Assembly (NCBI GenBank): GCA_964644375.1
Contig: CAZXWJ010000138.1
Coordinates: 1 to 10,954, forward strand
From: CAYNYM01 sp964644375
GTDB taxonomy: Bacteria; Desulfobacterota; DSM-4660; Desulfatiglandales; HGW-15
Direction of reading: 5' to 3'
DNA length: 10,954 nucleotides
The position numbers and the translations under genes were made by a program. The notes under the pieces are model-generated. The model was not told the DNA's origin and did not search any database. It was given only the letters and a program-made list of their open reading frames with translations. Position 1 is the first letter of the stretch; every line of letters begins with the position of its first letter. This document shows, one piece after another, positions 1-6,122 of this stretch.

Positions 1-2
1 CG

Positions 3-494
3 GAAGAAATGGTCTCGATCAATACAAAAGGCGACCGGACTCTGTATTTCGATTTTCTACCCATGGGATTGGGGAAGATCCGAGGGTGTGATGTAAAGGT
101 TCACCTCTATACGGTACCTGGGCAAAGCAAGTACGCCTCCACCAGAAAGTTGGTCCTCAAAGGGGTGGACGGCGTGGTTTTTGTGGCGGATTCCTTGCAA
201 ATCCGCAGGAAAGCCAACCTGTTGTCCTTGAAAGATCTTCAGCAAAACCTCAGAGAACAGAATATGAGCCTTTTTAAAATACCTCTGATCCTTCAATATA
301 ATAAACGGGATCTCGGAAAGGAGGGTATTCCGCTCCTCTCCCTTGAGAGAATGGAAAAAGACCTTAACCGTAAGCTAAAAGTCCCGTCGTTTCCTGCAAG
401 CGCGTTGAAGGGGGCGGGTGTAGGCTCGACCTTGAAACAGTGTCTGCTCCTAACCTTGCGTCATCTCCAAAAAGAACTGAAATGGACACAATAG
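3..494 (+). CDS. MglA-like small Ras-family GTPase, 3' part only
   Basis: The gene runs off the left edge, so the N-terminus with the P-loop (G1) is not in the window; the first ATG visible (position 9) is internal, because MglA proteins carry the matching MVSL..E.DRTLFFDFLP stretch about 50 residues in. What is visible is the second half of the G domain: DRTLYFDFLP, then the switch II/G3 region as TVPGQ (the MglA family has TVPGQ where Ras has DxxGQ), GVDGVVFVADS, the guanine-specificity motif NKRD, and a C-terminal PASA segment at the G5 position. MglA proteins are cytoplasmic GTP-dependent switches for cell polarity and motility in myxobacteria, and many Desulfobacterota have several copies near PATAN (DUF4388) or roadblock proteins. 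The next gene is a PATAN protein, which fits a signalling pair. Family assignment is firm; the exact cellular role is not. Confidence 0.9.
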   Translation, partial: EEMVSINTKGDRTLYFDFLPMGLGKIRGCDVKVHLYTVPGQSKYASTRKLVLKGVDGVVFVADSLQIRRKANLLSLKDLQQNLREQNMSLFKIPLILQYNKRDLGKEGIPLLSLERMEKDLNRKLKVPSFPASALKGAGVGSTLKQCLLLTLRHLQKELKWTQ

Positions 495-502
495 GGAAAG
501 GT

Positions 503-1657
503 ATGCATCACAGACCACCATTTGCGGGAGAACTGAGTTTTATTAGCCTGGCAGATGTGTTTCAGATACTTGGTGGCAATAACAGTACCGGTACCCTGCA
601 TCTGAACAGTCCCTATGCCGAATCCCAGGGGGTCATCTACTTCGAAGACGGGAACCCTATCAATGCCGCTCTGGGGTCCTTATACGGCATTGACGCCATT
701 CATGCCTTATTTGGGTGGACGGTAGGATCTTTCGAGTTTTTACAGGAAAGAGTCTATGCCGGAAGAGTTGTTGAGCAGACCCGAATGCAAGTCGTTCTTG
801 ACTCCCTTCGCATGCTGGATGACGGTTTGATCAAGAAGGTCGGCCCATCTTTGCCGGCAGGGGGTGGGAGCGTTGGAAAAAAAGGCAAGGGACTAATTGT
901 CAAGAGACCCTTCGTGGATTACCTGTATATCATCGATGAAGAGGAGGTCCCTGATGGTGAGGTGGTCGTGAAAGAGGGGGCACATGGCAAATGGACTTGG
1001 GTGATCCTTGAAGGACAAGTAAAGATAACCCGAGAGACGAGCACGGGACCTTTAACCATTTCCCGGCTGGGTGAGGGAAGTTTCATCGGGTCTATTTCCT
1101 CTTTTCTTTTCAGTGAATACGAGCGTAGCGCCACCGTGACCGCCCTGGGCCATGTCAGATTAGGCCTGTTGGACAGTCAGCGTCTCCATGAGGAGTATTC
1201 CTTGCTCTCTCTGGATTTCAGGGAACTCCTTTTGAGTTTAGCGGGCAGACTAAGAAAAATTACGGACCGGGCCGTAGAATTTTCCGCAAGCGGGGCCGGA
1301 ATTTTGGAAATCCCGAGGGATACGAAAGTGATCATCAAACAGGGGACTCAAGATAAAATGACCTTCTCCATTGCAACCGGTGAGACATATGTTGTAAGTG
1401 AGACTTCAAAGGGGCGTATCCCGTTAATAAAGCTTAACAAAAAAGATGTATTCGGCCACCTGCCGTTTTTTGATATAGGTCATGAGCCCCAATTTGCCAC
1501 GATTTTTGGTTCGAAGGACCTTGAAATCAGAGCAATCGATACACCGAAACTACAGCAAGAGTACGAGGACCTTTCCAGCACATTCAAACATCTGATTGAA
1601 CATTCCTGTCATTCCATATCTGTTACTACCGGGTTAGTTTGCGAATTACTTGATTGA
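503..1657 (+). CDS. PATAN (DUF4388) protein with two cyclic-nucleotide-binding-like folds
   Basis: Numbering from the ATG at 503 gives 384 residues. Residues ~6-108 are a PATAN/DUF4388 domain (GELSFISLADVFQIL, TGTLHL, GVIYFEDGNPINA, GIDAIHALFGWTVGSFEF). Residues ~134-250 resemble a cNMP-binding (CAP-ED) beta-roll: ILEGQVKI, then GSFIGSISSFLFSEYERSATV at the phosphate-cassette position. The Arg of the cassette is kept, but the Glu of the usual FGE is Ser, so nucleotide binding is doubtful. Residues ~265-375 look like a second, more degenerate beta-roll (IIKQGT, FSIATGETYVV, KKDVFGHLPFF). There is no DNA-binding or enzymatic domain, signal peptide or membrane segment, so it is probably a cytoplasmic adaptor working with the adjacent GTPase. 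I prefer 503 because AGGGA lies 5 bases upstream; an ATG at 482 and a GTG at 440, both overlapping the GTPase, are alternatives. Confidence 0.85.
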   Translation: MHHRPPFAGELSFISLADVFQILGGNNSTGTLHLNSPYAESQGVIYFEDGNPINAALGSLYGIDAIHALFGWTVGSFEFLQERVYAGRVVEQTRMQVVLDSLRMLDDGLIKKVGPSLPAGGGSVGKKGKGLIVKRPFVDYLYIIDEEEVPDGEVVVKEGAHGKWTWVILEGQVKITRETSTGPLTISRLGEGSFIGSISSFLFSEYERSATVTALGHVRLGLLDSQRLHEEYSLLSLDFRELLLSLAGRLRKITDRAVEFSASGAGILEIPRDTKVIIKQGTQDKMTFSIATGETYVVSETSKGRIPLIKLNKKDVFGHLPFFDIGHEPQFATIFGSKDLEIRAIDTPKLQQEYEDLSSTFKHLIEHSCHSISVTTGLVCELLD

Positions 1658-1815
1658 AATGACGCCATTAGACATAATTGCCCTCGGCATGCCCGTAACT
1701 TCCCAGAATCCTTAGATGTGAATGAATTTCTTGCGTTGGTCCGGAGGACAACCACTATATCCTGATTTCAGGCACGATATGCAAATTATGCTGCGGGTTT
1801 GAGAGTTTTTTTTGA

Positions 1816-1844
1816 TTGAATGGCGTAGCACCTTGTGATAAAAT
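1816..1844 (+). promoter_or_regulatory. Sigma70-type promoter of the small RNA
   Basis: The -35 box TTGAAT (1816-1821) and the -10 box TAAAAT (1839-1844, 5 of 6 to consensus) are separated by exactly 17 bases. The predicted start at about 1851-1852 falls one or two bases before the 5' arm of the hairpin RNA, which strengthens the assignment. A T-run lies just upstream (1806-1813). Confidence 0.6.
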
Positions 1845-1851
1845 ACTAACT

Positions 1852-1937
1852 TGATAGGCCATCGTCATGAAGTCCGTCGGTAATACTTGCCATAACATTT
1901 TTTTATAGGGACCCTGCGACCTGGCCTATCTTTTTTT
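1852..1937 (+). ncRNA. Candidate orphan small RNA with intrinsic terminator
   Basis: About 85 nt. The ends form a 9-bp perfect stem, GATAGGCCA (1853-1861) with TGGCCTATC (1922-1930), followed at once by seven T (1931-1937), i.e. an intrinsic terminator that uses the 5' end of the RNA as its stem. A second segment, TCGT (1862-1865) with GCGA (1916-1919), extends it past a two-base bulge. Inside, GTCC (1872-1875) can pair with GGAC (1909-1912), and GGTAA (1879-1883) with TTGCC (1887-1891). The single-stranded part includes an AU-rich ATTTTTTTATA stretch. No + strand gene follows for 1.3 kb, so it is not a leader of anything. I do not recognise a known family: it does not look like 6S, SRP RNA, tmRNA or a riboswitch I know. 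A 13-codon ATG frame (1867-1908) lies within it but has no ribosome binding site. Confidence 0.55.
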
Positions 1938-2036
1938 GCGCCGTTCCTGCCCCCGATGCTATCCGATGACCTGAATCGCTTCCGTCCCCCATCCAAATCA
2001 AATTTTCGTTCGTTGTTTTCATATCGAAAAACTGCA

Positions 2037-2648
2037 TCACGAGATCAGTTCAGTGACAAGTTCCTCAGCCTTTTCCATTGTTATACGATTCATATTCAAA
2101 ACCAGGTCATAGGACATGGGATCATCATGGGAGTCTTTTTCAGAAAAAAAGGTCAAAAACTGGTTTCTGGTCTGATCCCTGGTTTTAATGGCTCTTTCGG
2201 ATTCACTCCGGTTCAATTTGTACTTCTCCATCACAAAGCGAATGCGAAGTTCAAGGTCTTGAACGAGCAGAATATGCCAGGTTCCTTGGTAATCCTTGAG
2301 TATGTACTGGCTGCCCCGGCCGATAATAACCGAATTGCCCTGCCAGTATAGGTCTTGAATAATCCCTTTGATCACGTCAACATAACCCTTCTCGTCCACA
2401 TAGGCATATTTTTCCGAAATGAGGCGGTCAATAAAGCCCTTGCTGACGATTTTATCAAGGAATTTCATTAGCTTGCTCCCCCCGGCCTTTTCAAAGGCCA
2501 AAACTTGAACAGGAGAAGCGCCGATCTTGGACGCAACCTCTCGAATCATGTCTTCGTCTGCATAACGGTATTCGAGCCTTTTGGCCAGTTTCTCTCCGAG
2601 AGTCCATCCACCTGAACCGAATTGCCTTGATATGGTAATGACTGCCAT
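2037..2648 (-). CDS. Cytidylate-kinase-like family protein
   Basis: 203 residues. The N-terminus ITISRQFGSGGWTLGEKLA (5-22) is the P-loop-like signature of the cytidylate kinase-like family (Pfam Cytidylate_kin2); the Lys of a classical Walker A is absent, as is common in this family. Later family features are VIIGRGSQYIL (107-117), HILLVQDLELRIRFVM (125-140) and the C-terminal YDLVLNMNRI (180-189). The fold is a nucleoside/nucleotide kinase, presumably cytoplasmic; the true substrate of this stand-alone family is not established, and it should not be called Cmk. Start choice is firm: GGAGGTG (2653-2659 on this strand) lies 4 bases before the ATG. The gene stands alone, with long non-coding DNA on both sides. 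Confidence 0.88.
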   Translation of the reverse strand: MAVITISRQFGSGGWTLGEKLAKRLEYRYADEDMIREVASKIGASPVQVLAFEKAGGSKLMKFLDKIVSKGFIDRLISEKYAYVDEKGYVDVIKGIIQDLYWQGNSVIIGRGSQYILKDYQGTWHILLVQDLELRIRFVMEKYKLNRSESERAIKTRDQTRNQFLTFFSEKDSHDDPMSYDLVLNMNRITMEKAEELVTELIS

Positions 2649-2907
2649 GCTTCACCTCCATGGGTTAAGAATAAAAGAACGGCAACCCAATATCGTATAT
2701 GCTTTATTCGTTCAAGATTGACCGCTGATTGCCGGAGCATGATGTGGATTCGCTCTGCAGAACAGCGGACAGCTTCGTTGAAACCGGGGCGAAGGTTACG
2801 ATCCACTTCCTGAATAAAGGAACCGAGTGAACTGGAAATTTTTTTACGGAAAGAATAAATGGGTATAAGATAATCAGAGGTCGAGGTTTAGAAAAACATC
2901 CAATTTC

Positions 2908-2916
2908 ATTATAGCA
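2908..2916 (-). promoter_or_regulatory. Extended -10 promoter candidate for the kinase-like gene
   Basis: Read on the minus strand the sequence is TGCTATAAT, a perfect extended -10 element (TGn plus TATAAT). The -35 position is poor (TTTCAT at 17-base spacing), as is usual for extended -10 promoters. Transcription would start near 2901 and give a leader of about 250 nt before the ATG at 2648. Confidence 0.4.
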
Positions 2917-2965
2917 AAGGTCGTGCAGAAATGAAAGTTGTCTCGACAGGCATGATGGTTTAAAT

Positions 2966-3123
2966 CCGGAAATTCCGGTCCTAAGGGCCATAGCCCTTTA
3001 TCTATCTAGTTTTCATCCCGAAATGGCCCTTTTTCGCAATTCCCCGCCTGCGACGGGACAGGTCCGCGTCAAACTGCGAGGTTTCTTGTGCGACGTACTG
3101 CTCGTACGTCTCCGCGCAACCTC
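2966..3123. repeat. Cluster of inverted repeats, possibly a dispersed palindromic element
   Basis: Successive palindromes seen directly: CCGGAA-A-TTCCGG (2966-2978); AAGGGC/GCCCTT (2983-2988 and 2993-2998); AAGGGCCAT (2983-2991), which can instead pair with ATGGCCCTT (3023-3031) just before a T5 run; GACGGGAC (3052-3059) with GTCC-G-CGTC (3062-3070); and the largest, GAGGTT (3078-3083) with AACCTC (3118-3123), enclosing GTGC/GCGC and GACGTAC (3092-3098) with GTACGTC (3104-3110) around a 5-base loop. Such density without coding function is typical of REP- or MITE-like dispersed elements. From one window I cannot show a second copy, so the repeat label is an inference. Confidence 0.45.
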
Positions 3124-3177
3124 TTGTTTTCCTTGAACTTGCAAAAAATGTCTCATTTCTGAATTGAAAACTCACGC

Positions 3178-3206
3178 GTGCCCGGACTGCGTTTCCGGAT
3201 GGGCAC
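3178..3206 (+). promoter_or_regulatory. Hairpin just upstream of the transporter start
   Basis: GTGCCC (3178-3183) pairs with GGGCAC (3201-3206), and GGA (3184-3186) with TCC (3194-3196), leaving a GGAT bulge. It ends 18 bases before the GTG at 3225. It may be a 5' UTR structure or the last unit of the palindrome cluster to its left. Confidence 0.35.
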
Positions 3207-3224
3207 TAGCTTTAGTAATAGTCG

Positions 3225-4595
3225 GTGTCTGGAGTGAAAGGAAATCTCAAGACTCAGCCCGGGATGGGGCAGGAAAAAAAAGCTATTTGGGGTTGGGTTC
3301 TCTATGACTGGGCGAATTCCGCCTTTGCCACCAGTGTCATGGCCGGGTTTTTCCCTGTTTTTTTCAAGATCTATTGGAACCGGGGGGCTGATGCGAATAG
3401 GAGTACGGCCCTGCTAGGGTTCGGGAACTCAACGGCCAGCCTTCTGGTCGCCCTTATGGCGCCGGTCCTTGGGGCCATAGCGGACAAGGGGTCGGCACGT
3501 AAAAAATTTATGATACTCTTCGCCTACCTCGGTGTCCTCATGACCGGCACCCTGTTCCTGGTGGGGGAGGGGGCCTGGGCATTGGCAATAGGTGTTTATG
3601 CGATGGGATGTATCGGGTTTTCCGGCGCCAATATCTTTTATGATGCACTGCTGCCAAGTGTGGCATCTGTGGAAAATATCGACTATGTGTCAGGGCTGGG
3701 ATACGGGGTGGGTTATCTGGGAGGTGGACTGCTTTTCCTTTTGAATATATGTATGATCGATATGCCGCAGAGATTCGGAATGCCCGATGCAGACACGGCC
3801 GTGCGATATGTCTTCTTATCCGTGGCGCTTTGGTGGGGGGCCTTTACCGCCTTTACGGTCCTGTGGGTGCCTGAAGAGAAAGGGAGCGGCAGGGTAAGCG
3901 CCCTGTGGTGGGTTGCAATAGGAGAAGGTGCCAAACAACTCATTGACACCTTCCGGAAGATGAAACGATTGAAACCCGTTTTCACCTTTCTTCTGGCCTA
4001 TTGGTTTTATATCGATGGAGTGGATACTATTGTCCGAATGGCCGTGGACTATGGATTGTCCCTTGGATTTGAATCAAACGATCTTATCAAGGCCCTTCTG
4101 ATCGTGCAATTCGTGGGGTTCCCCGCAGCACTGGCCTTCGGCAAACTGGGACAGCAATGGAATGTTCGAAAGGCCATTTTTTTAGCCATCGGTTTCTATG
4201 TCTTCATTATCTTTTGGGGGGTTTTGATGACCCAAAAGGAGGAATTTTATGTCCTGGCGGTTCTGATCGGATTGGTTCAGGGTGGTATCCAGGCCCTGAG
4301 CCGTTCCTACTACTCACGATTGATTCCCAAGCAACAATGGGCGGAATTCTTCGGACTTTATAACATGCTGGGAAAATTTGCCGCGATCATGGGGCCTGCT
4401 CTGATAGGCGTAGTGGGCATCATAGTGAGAAAGTTCCTCATGCCGCCTGCCGCAACATCCGAACAGATCGAGGCGGTGGCGCATATGGCTTCGCGATGGG
4501 GCCTTGCATCTATCTTACTGCTCTTTATTGTGGGTGGCGTTTTGTTATATTTTGTGGAAGGCGAGAAAGGAAAATCGGCCATGAATGGGGCCTGA
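3225..4595 (+). CDS. UMF1/Atg22-like MFS transporter
   Basis: 456 residues, the usual size for the family, with about twelve hydrophobic segments spread along the whole length, so it is an inner-membrane protein. The N-terminus WGWVLYDWANSAFATSV (~22-38) is the hallmark of the UMF1 (Atg22-like) MFS group. GAIADKGSARKKF (~83-95) is the MFS motif A in the loop between helices 2 and 3, and the C-terminal half has the family segment LVQGGIQALSRSYYSRLIP. Bacterial members are uncharacterised in substrate; yeast Atg22 exports amino acids from the vacuole, which does not transfer safely. The start is uncertain: GTG at 3225 has no clear Shine-Dalgarno, and GTG 3234 or ATG 3264 (beginning MGQEKKAIWGW) fit the family N-terminus equally well. 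It is a single-gene unit closed by the terminator at 4683-4730. Confidence 0.88.
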   Translation: MSGVKGNLKTQPGMGQEKKAIWGWVLYDWANSAFATSVMAGFFPVFFKIYWNRGADANRSTALLGFGNSTASLLVALMAPVLGAIADKGSARKKFMILFAYLGVLMTGTLFLVGEGAWALAIGVYAMGCIGFSGANIFYDALLPSVASVENIDYVSGLGYGVGYLGGGLLFLLNICMIDMPQRFGMPDADTAVRYVFLSVALWWGAFTAFTVLWVPEEKGSGRVSALWWVAIGEGAKQLIDTFRKMKRLKPVFTFLLAYWFYIDGVDTIVRMAVDYGLSLGFESNDLIKALLIVQFVGFPAALAFGKLGQQWNVRKAIFLAIGFYVFIIFWGVLMTQKEEFYVLAVLIGLVQGGIQALSRSYYSRLIPKQQWAEFFGLYNMLGKFAAIMGPALIGVVGIIVRKFLMPPAATSEQIEAVAHMASRWGLASILLLFIVGGVLLYFVEGEKGKSAMNGA

Positions 4596-4682
4596 CAATC
4601 TCGTGGAAAAACTGAAATCATAGTGAATTAGAAGCGCATGAGACGGAGCGATACGTCGGCTCATATTATCTTTCACCGAACC

Positions 4683-4730
4683 ATGCCGAAAAAAGCCCCG
4701 GGTGCTTTCACTCGGGGTTTTTTTCGGCAT
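4683..4730. terminator. Bidirectional intrinsic terminator
   Basis: A continuous 22-bp stem (two G-U pairs) with a CTTT loop at 4705-4708. The GC core is 4696-4704 with 4709-4717; outside it, six A (4689-4694) face seven T (4718-4724); and outside those, ATGCCG (4683-4688) pairs with CGGCAT (4725-4730). The A and T tracts give a U-run in either direction, so it can end both the + strand transporter and the convergent minus-strand rhodanese gene, whose stop is 13 bases away. Confidence 0.9.
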
Positions 4731-4742
4731 CTGGATGGGAAA

Positions 4743-5375
4743 TTATTTATTGGCATTGAATGTATCATAGGCAAGTTTTTCATCAATTGAATAGGTCCAG
4801 GGCAATCCTTCGTTATGCCAACCTCCGAGTTTGCGTTGACCATTAAAGGCGCTCATTTTGCATTGGACTTTGTCCCCCTCAAATCCACCGAGCATATTGA
4901 AGATCTTATCAGGCTTAAAACCGGATTTGAGCGCCTTATCTGCGGATTGACAGGAGCGTTTTCCACTTCTGCACATGAAGATCAAGGTGTCGGTTTCAGG
5001 GTTGAATCTCGCGAGAAGGTCCTTGGAGAAATCAGGGTTGTCCACAAGCTTGTAGGACTTTTTGCCTTTTTTTTCGATCATCTCTCCGGTCCAAAATTTG
5101 CTGGGAACATGGTATGCACCGCTGGGATGGCCGACGAAGTTGTATTCCGGCCTCGTGCGAACGTCCACGATGAAAGTGTGTTTTTCATCCTTGAGCACCA
5201 TTTGCATCGCCTCAGTGGGAGTTACATCGTTTCCCGGATGGTCAAGCTTGATTTTGTAGGCCCATCCGCCGTACGTTTTTACAGTCCCTTTTTCTGCGGC
5301 GTTAACAGTAATTGCCAGACCAAGGGTCAACAGTACGAATAATGTGGTCAGGGCGTAACGAGATAATTTTGCCAT
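4743..5375 (-). CDS. Exported rhodanese-like domain protein
   Basis: 210 residues. Residues 1-26 form a signal peptide: KLSRY, a hydrophobic core (ALTTLFVLLTLGLAITV) and a likely cleavage site after VNA, so the protein acts in the periplasm. The rhodanese domain follows: VDVRTRPEY (70-78) and the active-site loop CRSGKR (135-140), with Cys135 as the persulfide-carrying residue; a second Cys is at 142. The family transfers sulfane sulfur or handles persulfides. The C-terminal part (GGWHNEGLPW and ~15 residues after it) extends beyond the domain. AAGGAGG (5381-5387 on this strand) lies 5 bases before the ATG, so the start is secure. It is monocistronic here, and the natural substrate and partner cannot be told from context. 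Confidence 0.92.
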   Translation of the reverse strand: MAKLSRYALTTLFVLLTLGLAITVNAAEKGTVKTYGGWAYKIKLDHPGNDVTPTEAMQMVLKDEKHTFIVDVRTRPEYNFVGHPSGAYHVPSKFWTGEMIEKKGKKSYKLVDNPDFSKDLLARFNPETDTLIFMCRSGKRSCQSADKALKSGFKPDKIFNMLGGFEGDKVQCKMSAFNGQRKLGGWHNEGLPWTYSIDEKLAYDTFNANK

Positions 5376-5967
5376 AACATCCTCCTTTTGTTGTTAGGTC
5401 GATTTTTTGCAATGGGAAATGACCCGTTGCAGACTTTTTGCTACGGTCCTCGTACCCGTGAAAAACGCAATATCGATCGGCACACGCAGGAGATTTTTCC
5501 GGCGCGTGCGTGGAAGAGACCTCCGAATAAGCCCTGTAGAAAGCACAATAAATCAAGGGGCTTATTGGATGATGAGGCTTGTTAAGAGCCTTTACTTCTT
5601 TGCGGAATCTTACACAGATAAAACTATTTTTTCGTGTTTGAAATATGTTTCATATAAGAGGTCGAATATGACAGCAGGGAGAGACCGTATTCAGAGATCG
5701 TTTAGAAGAGCTGTCAATGCATATCATAAAAACAGGATGCATGCTTTTTACAATATTGGACAGCCGGAGGCATTTATCGAATAAAATATGATTCGGAAAT
5801 ATTTTATATTTTCTTTTCTCGATTTCGTCAAGAGATTAGGAAAAAGCTATTCCAGCGCGATGCAACACATTGAAAAAAATCGCTATGACTGAATGCGTGC
5901 AAGTTTAGAAAAAATTGCAATGCACATTGGGCCGCATCGACCTATATCACATTGATACAATTATAAA
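5376..5967. other. Intergenic region, AT-rich in its right two thirds
   Basis: No recognised gene. Next to the rhodanese gene is a 9-bp inverted repeat, AATAAGCCC (5526-5534) with GGGCTTATT (5558-5566). Further right are ATATG-TTT-CATAT (5643-5655) and ATTG-ATA-CAAT (5951-5961), which could be operator sites but match no regulator I can name with confidence. From about 5600 the sequence is visibly richer in A and T than the flanking genes. Open frames crossing the region have no family resemblance; one short frame with a ribosome binding site is listed separately. Confidence 0.55.
5668..5784 (+). CDS. Possible short ORF, 38 codons, unrecognised
   Basis: ATG at 5668 follows AGAGGT by a few bases, an acceptable ribosome binding site. 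The product would be a basic peptide with several Arg and Lys (RDRIQRSFRRAVNAYHKNR), ending in GQPEAFIE, with no signal peptide or membrane segment. It resembles nothing I know. The stop is followed by an AT-only inverted repeat, AAAATAT with ATATTTT. The frame stays open further upstream (to 5407), but that part looks non-coding. This may be chance. Confidence 0.2.
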   Translation: MTAGRDRIQRSFRRAVNAYHKNRMHAFYNIGQPEAFIE

Positions 5968-5996
5968 TTGACACGGCCTGGGCCATTTATTATATA
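5968..5996 (+). promoter_or_regulatory. Sigma70 promoter of the rpiB-glyA operon
   Basis: A perfect -35 box TTGACA (5968-5973), a 17-base spacer and the -10 region TATATA (5991-5996) within TTATTATATAG. The predicted start is near 6002, about 200 nt before rpiB. This is the best promoter-like sequence in front of the operon. Confidence 0.7.
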
Positions 5997-6001
5997 GTGC
6001 G

Positions 6002-6122
6002 CGGAAAGCCATGAAGACACAAGGCCTTGTATCGAATAGGGCCGCGCATCGGGCAAAGCCTTGATCTTCATTTTTGCCTAAAGGCCTTTCCCATGATGAT
6101 GCCGGCGAATTCCGGCTTTTGC
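6002..6122 (+). promoter_or_regulatory. Structured 5' leader with competing stems
   Basis: Inverted repeats seen directly: ATGAAGA-ca-CAAGGC (6011-6025) with GCCTTG-a-TCTTCAT (6058-6071), 13 pairs with one small internal loop; CGCGG (6000-6004, extending to TGCGCGG from 5998 on DNA) with CCGCG(CA) (6042-6048); GGCAAA (6052-6057) with TTTGCC (6073-6078); and AAAGCC (6005-6010) with GGCTTT (6114-6119), which would close a ~115-nt domain. AAGGCCTT occurs at both 6021-6028 and 6081-6088 and is self-complementary, so the two copies can pair with each other instead. GCCGG (6101-6105) with CCGGC (6112-6116) followed by TTTT is a weak terminator-like hairpin. These pairings exclude one another in part, as in attenuators and riboswitches. 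It matches no FMN, ZTP, glycine, THF or c-di-GMP consensus that I can recognise. Confidence 0.4.

Larger units (their letters stand above)
1658..2036. other. Intergenic region holding a small RNA gene
   Basis: No protein gene is supported in these 379 bases. The first ~150 bases show nothing clear beyond a short CCTGA..TCAGG inverted repeat near 1761-1772, and no convincing terminator for the upstream gene was seen. The promoter and small RNA at 1816-1937 are listed separately. The last 100 bases, which are downstream of the minus-strand kinase-like gene, show no strong terminator on the minus strand. Confidence 0.6.
2649..3224. other. Long intergenic region, palindrome-rich, no gene supported
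   Basis: 576 bases between two divergent genes. Short open frames here (for example 2704-2991 on the minus strand) have no family resemblance and no ribosome binding site, so I leave them out. The half next to the kinase-like gene holds a minus-strand promoter candidate (2908-2916). The half next to the transporter, 2966-3206, is a run of inverted repeats listed separately. Confidence 0.6.

Noticed and set aside
1867..1908. 13-codon ORF inside the small RNA
   Set aside because: There is no Shine-Dalgarno and it lies inside the paired RNA. A dual-function RNA cannot be excluded, but nothing supports it.
1851..1937. 6S RNA, SRP RNA or tmRNA as identity of the small RNA
   Set aside because: It is too short for 6S or tmRNA, and the conserved SRP RNA loop sequence is absent.
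2704..2991. 95-codon minus-strand ORF in the palindrome-rich gap
   Set aside because: It has no ribosome binding site, contains the promoter-like TATAAT and repeat sequence, and encodes nothing recognisable.
4815..5342. 175-codon + strand ORF opposite the rhodanese gene
   Set aside because: It is a shadow of a gene with a clear signal peptide, active site and ribosome binding site on the other strand.
5407..5784. 125-codon + strand ORF
   Set aside because: It starts inside the region opposite the rhodanese promoter, has no family resemblance, and shows unlike composition along its length. Only its last 38 codons have a ribosome binding site, so only those are listed, with low confidence.
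5985..6000. NrdR-box-like sequence over the -10 of the operon promoter
   Set aside because: The right half (ATATAGTG) matches the NrdR box well, but the left half matches at only about half of its positions, and no second box lies at a normal spacing. The match is largely explained by the AT-rich -10 region.
6050..6086. c-di-GMP (GEMM) riboswitch suggested by GGGCAAAGCC and GCCTAAAGG
   Set aside because: The short strings resemble parts of GEMM, but the GNRA-capped stem and the tetraloop receptor arrangement are missing and the order does not fit.
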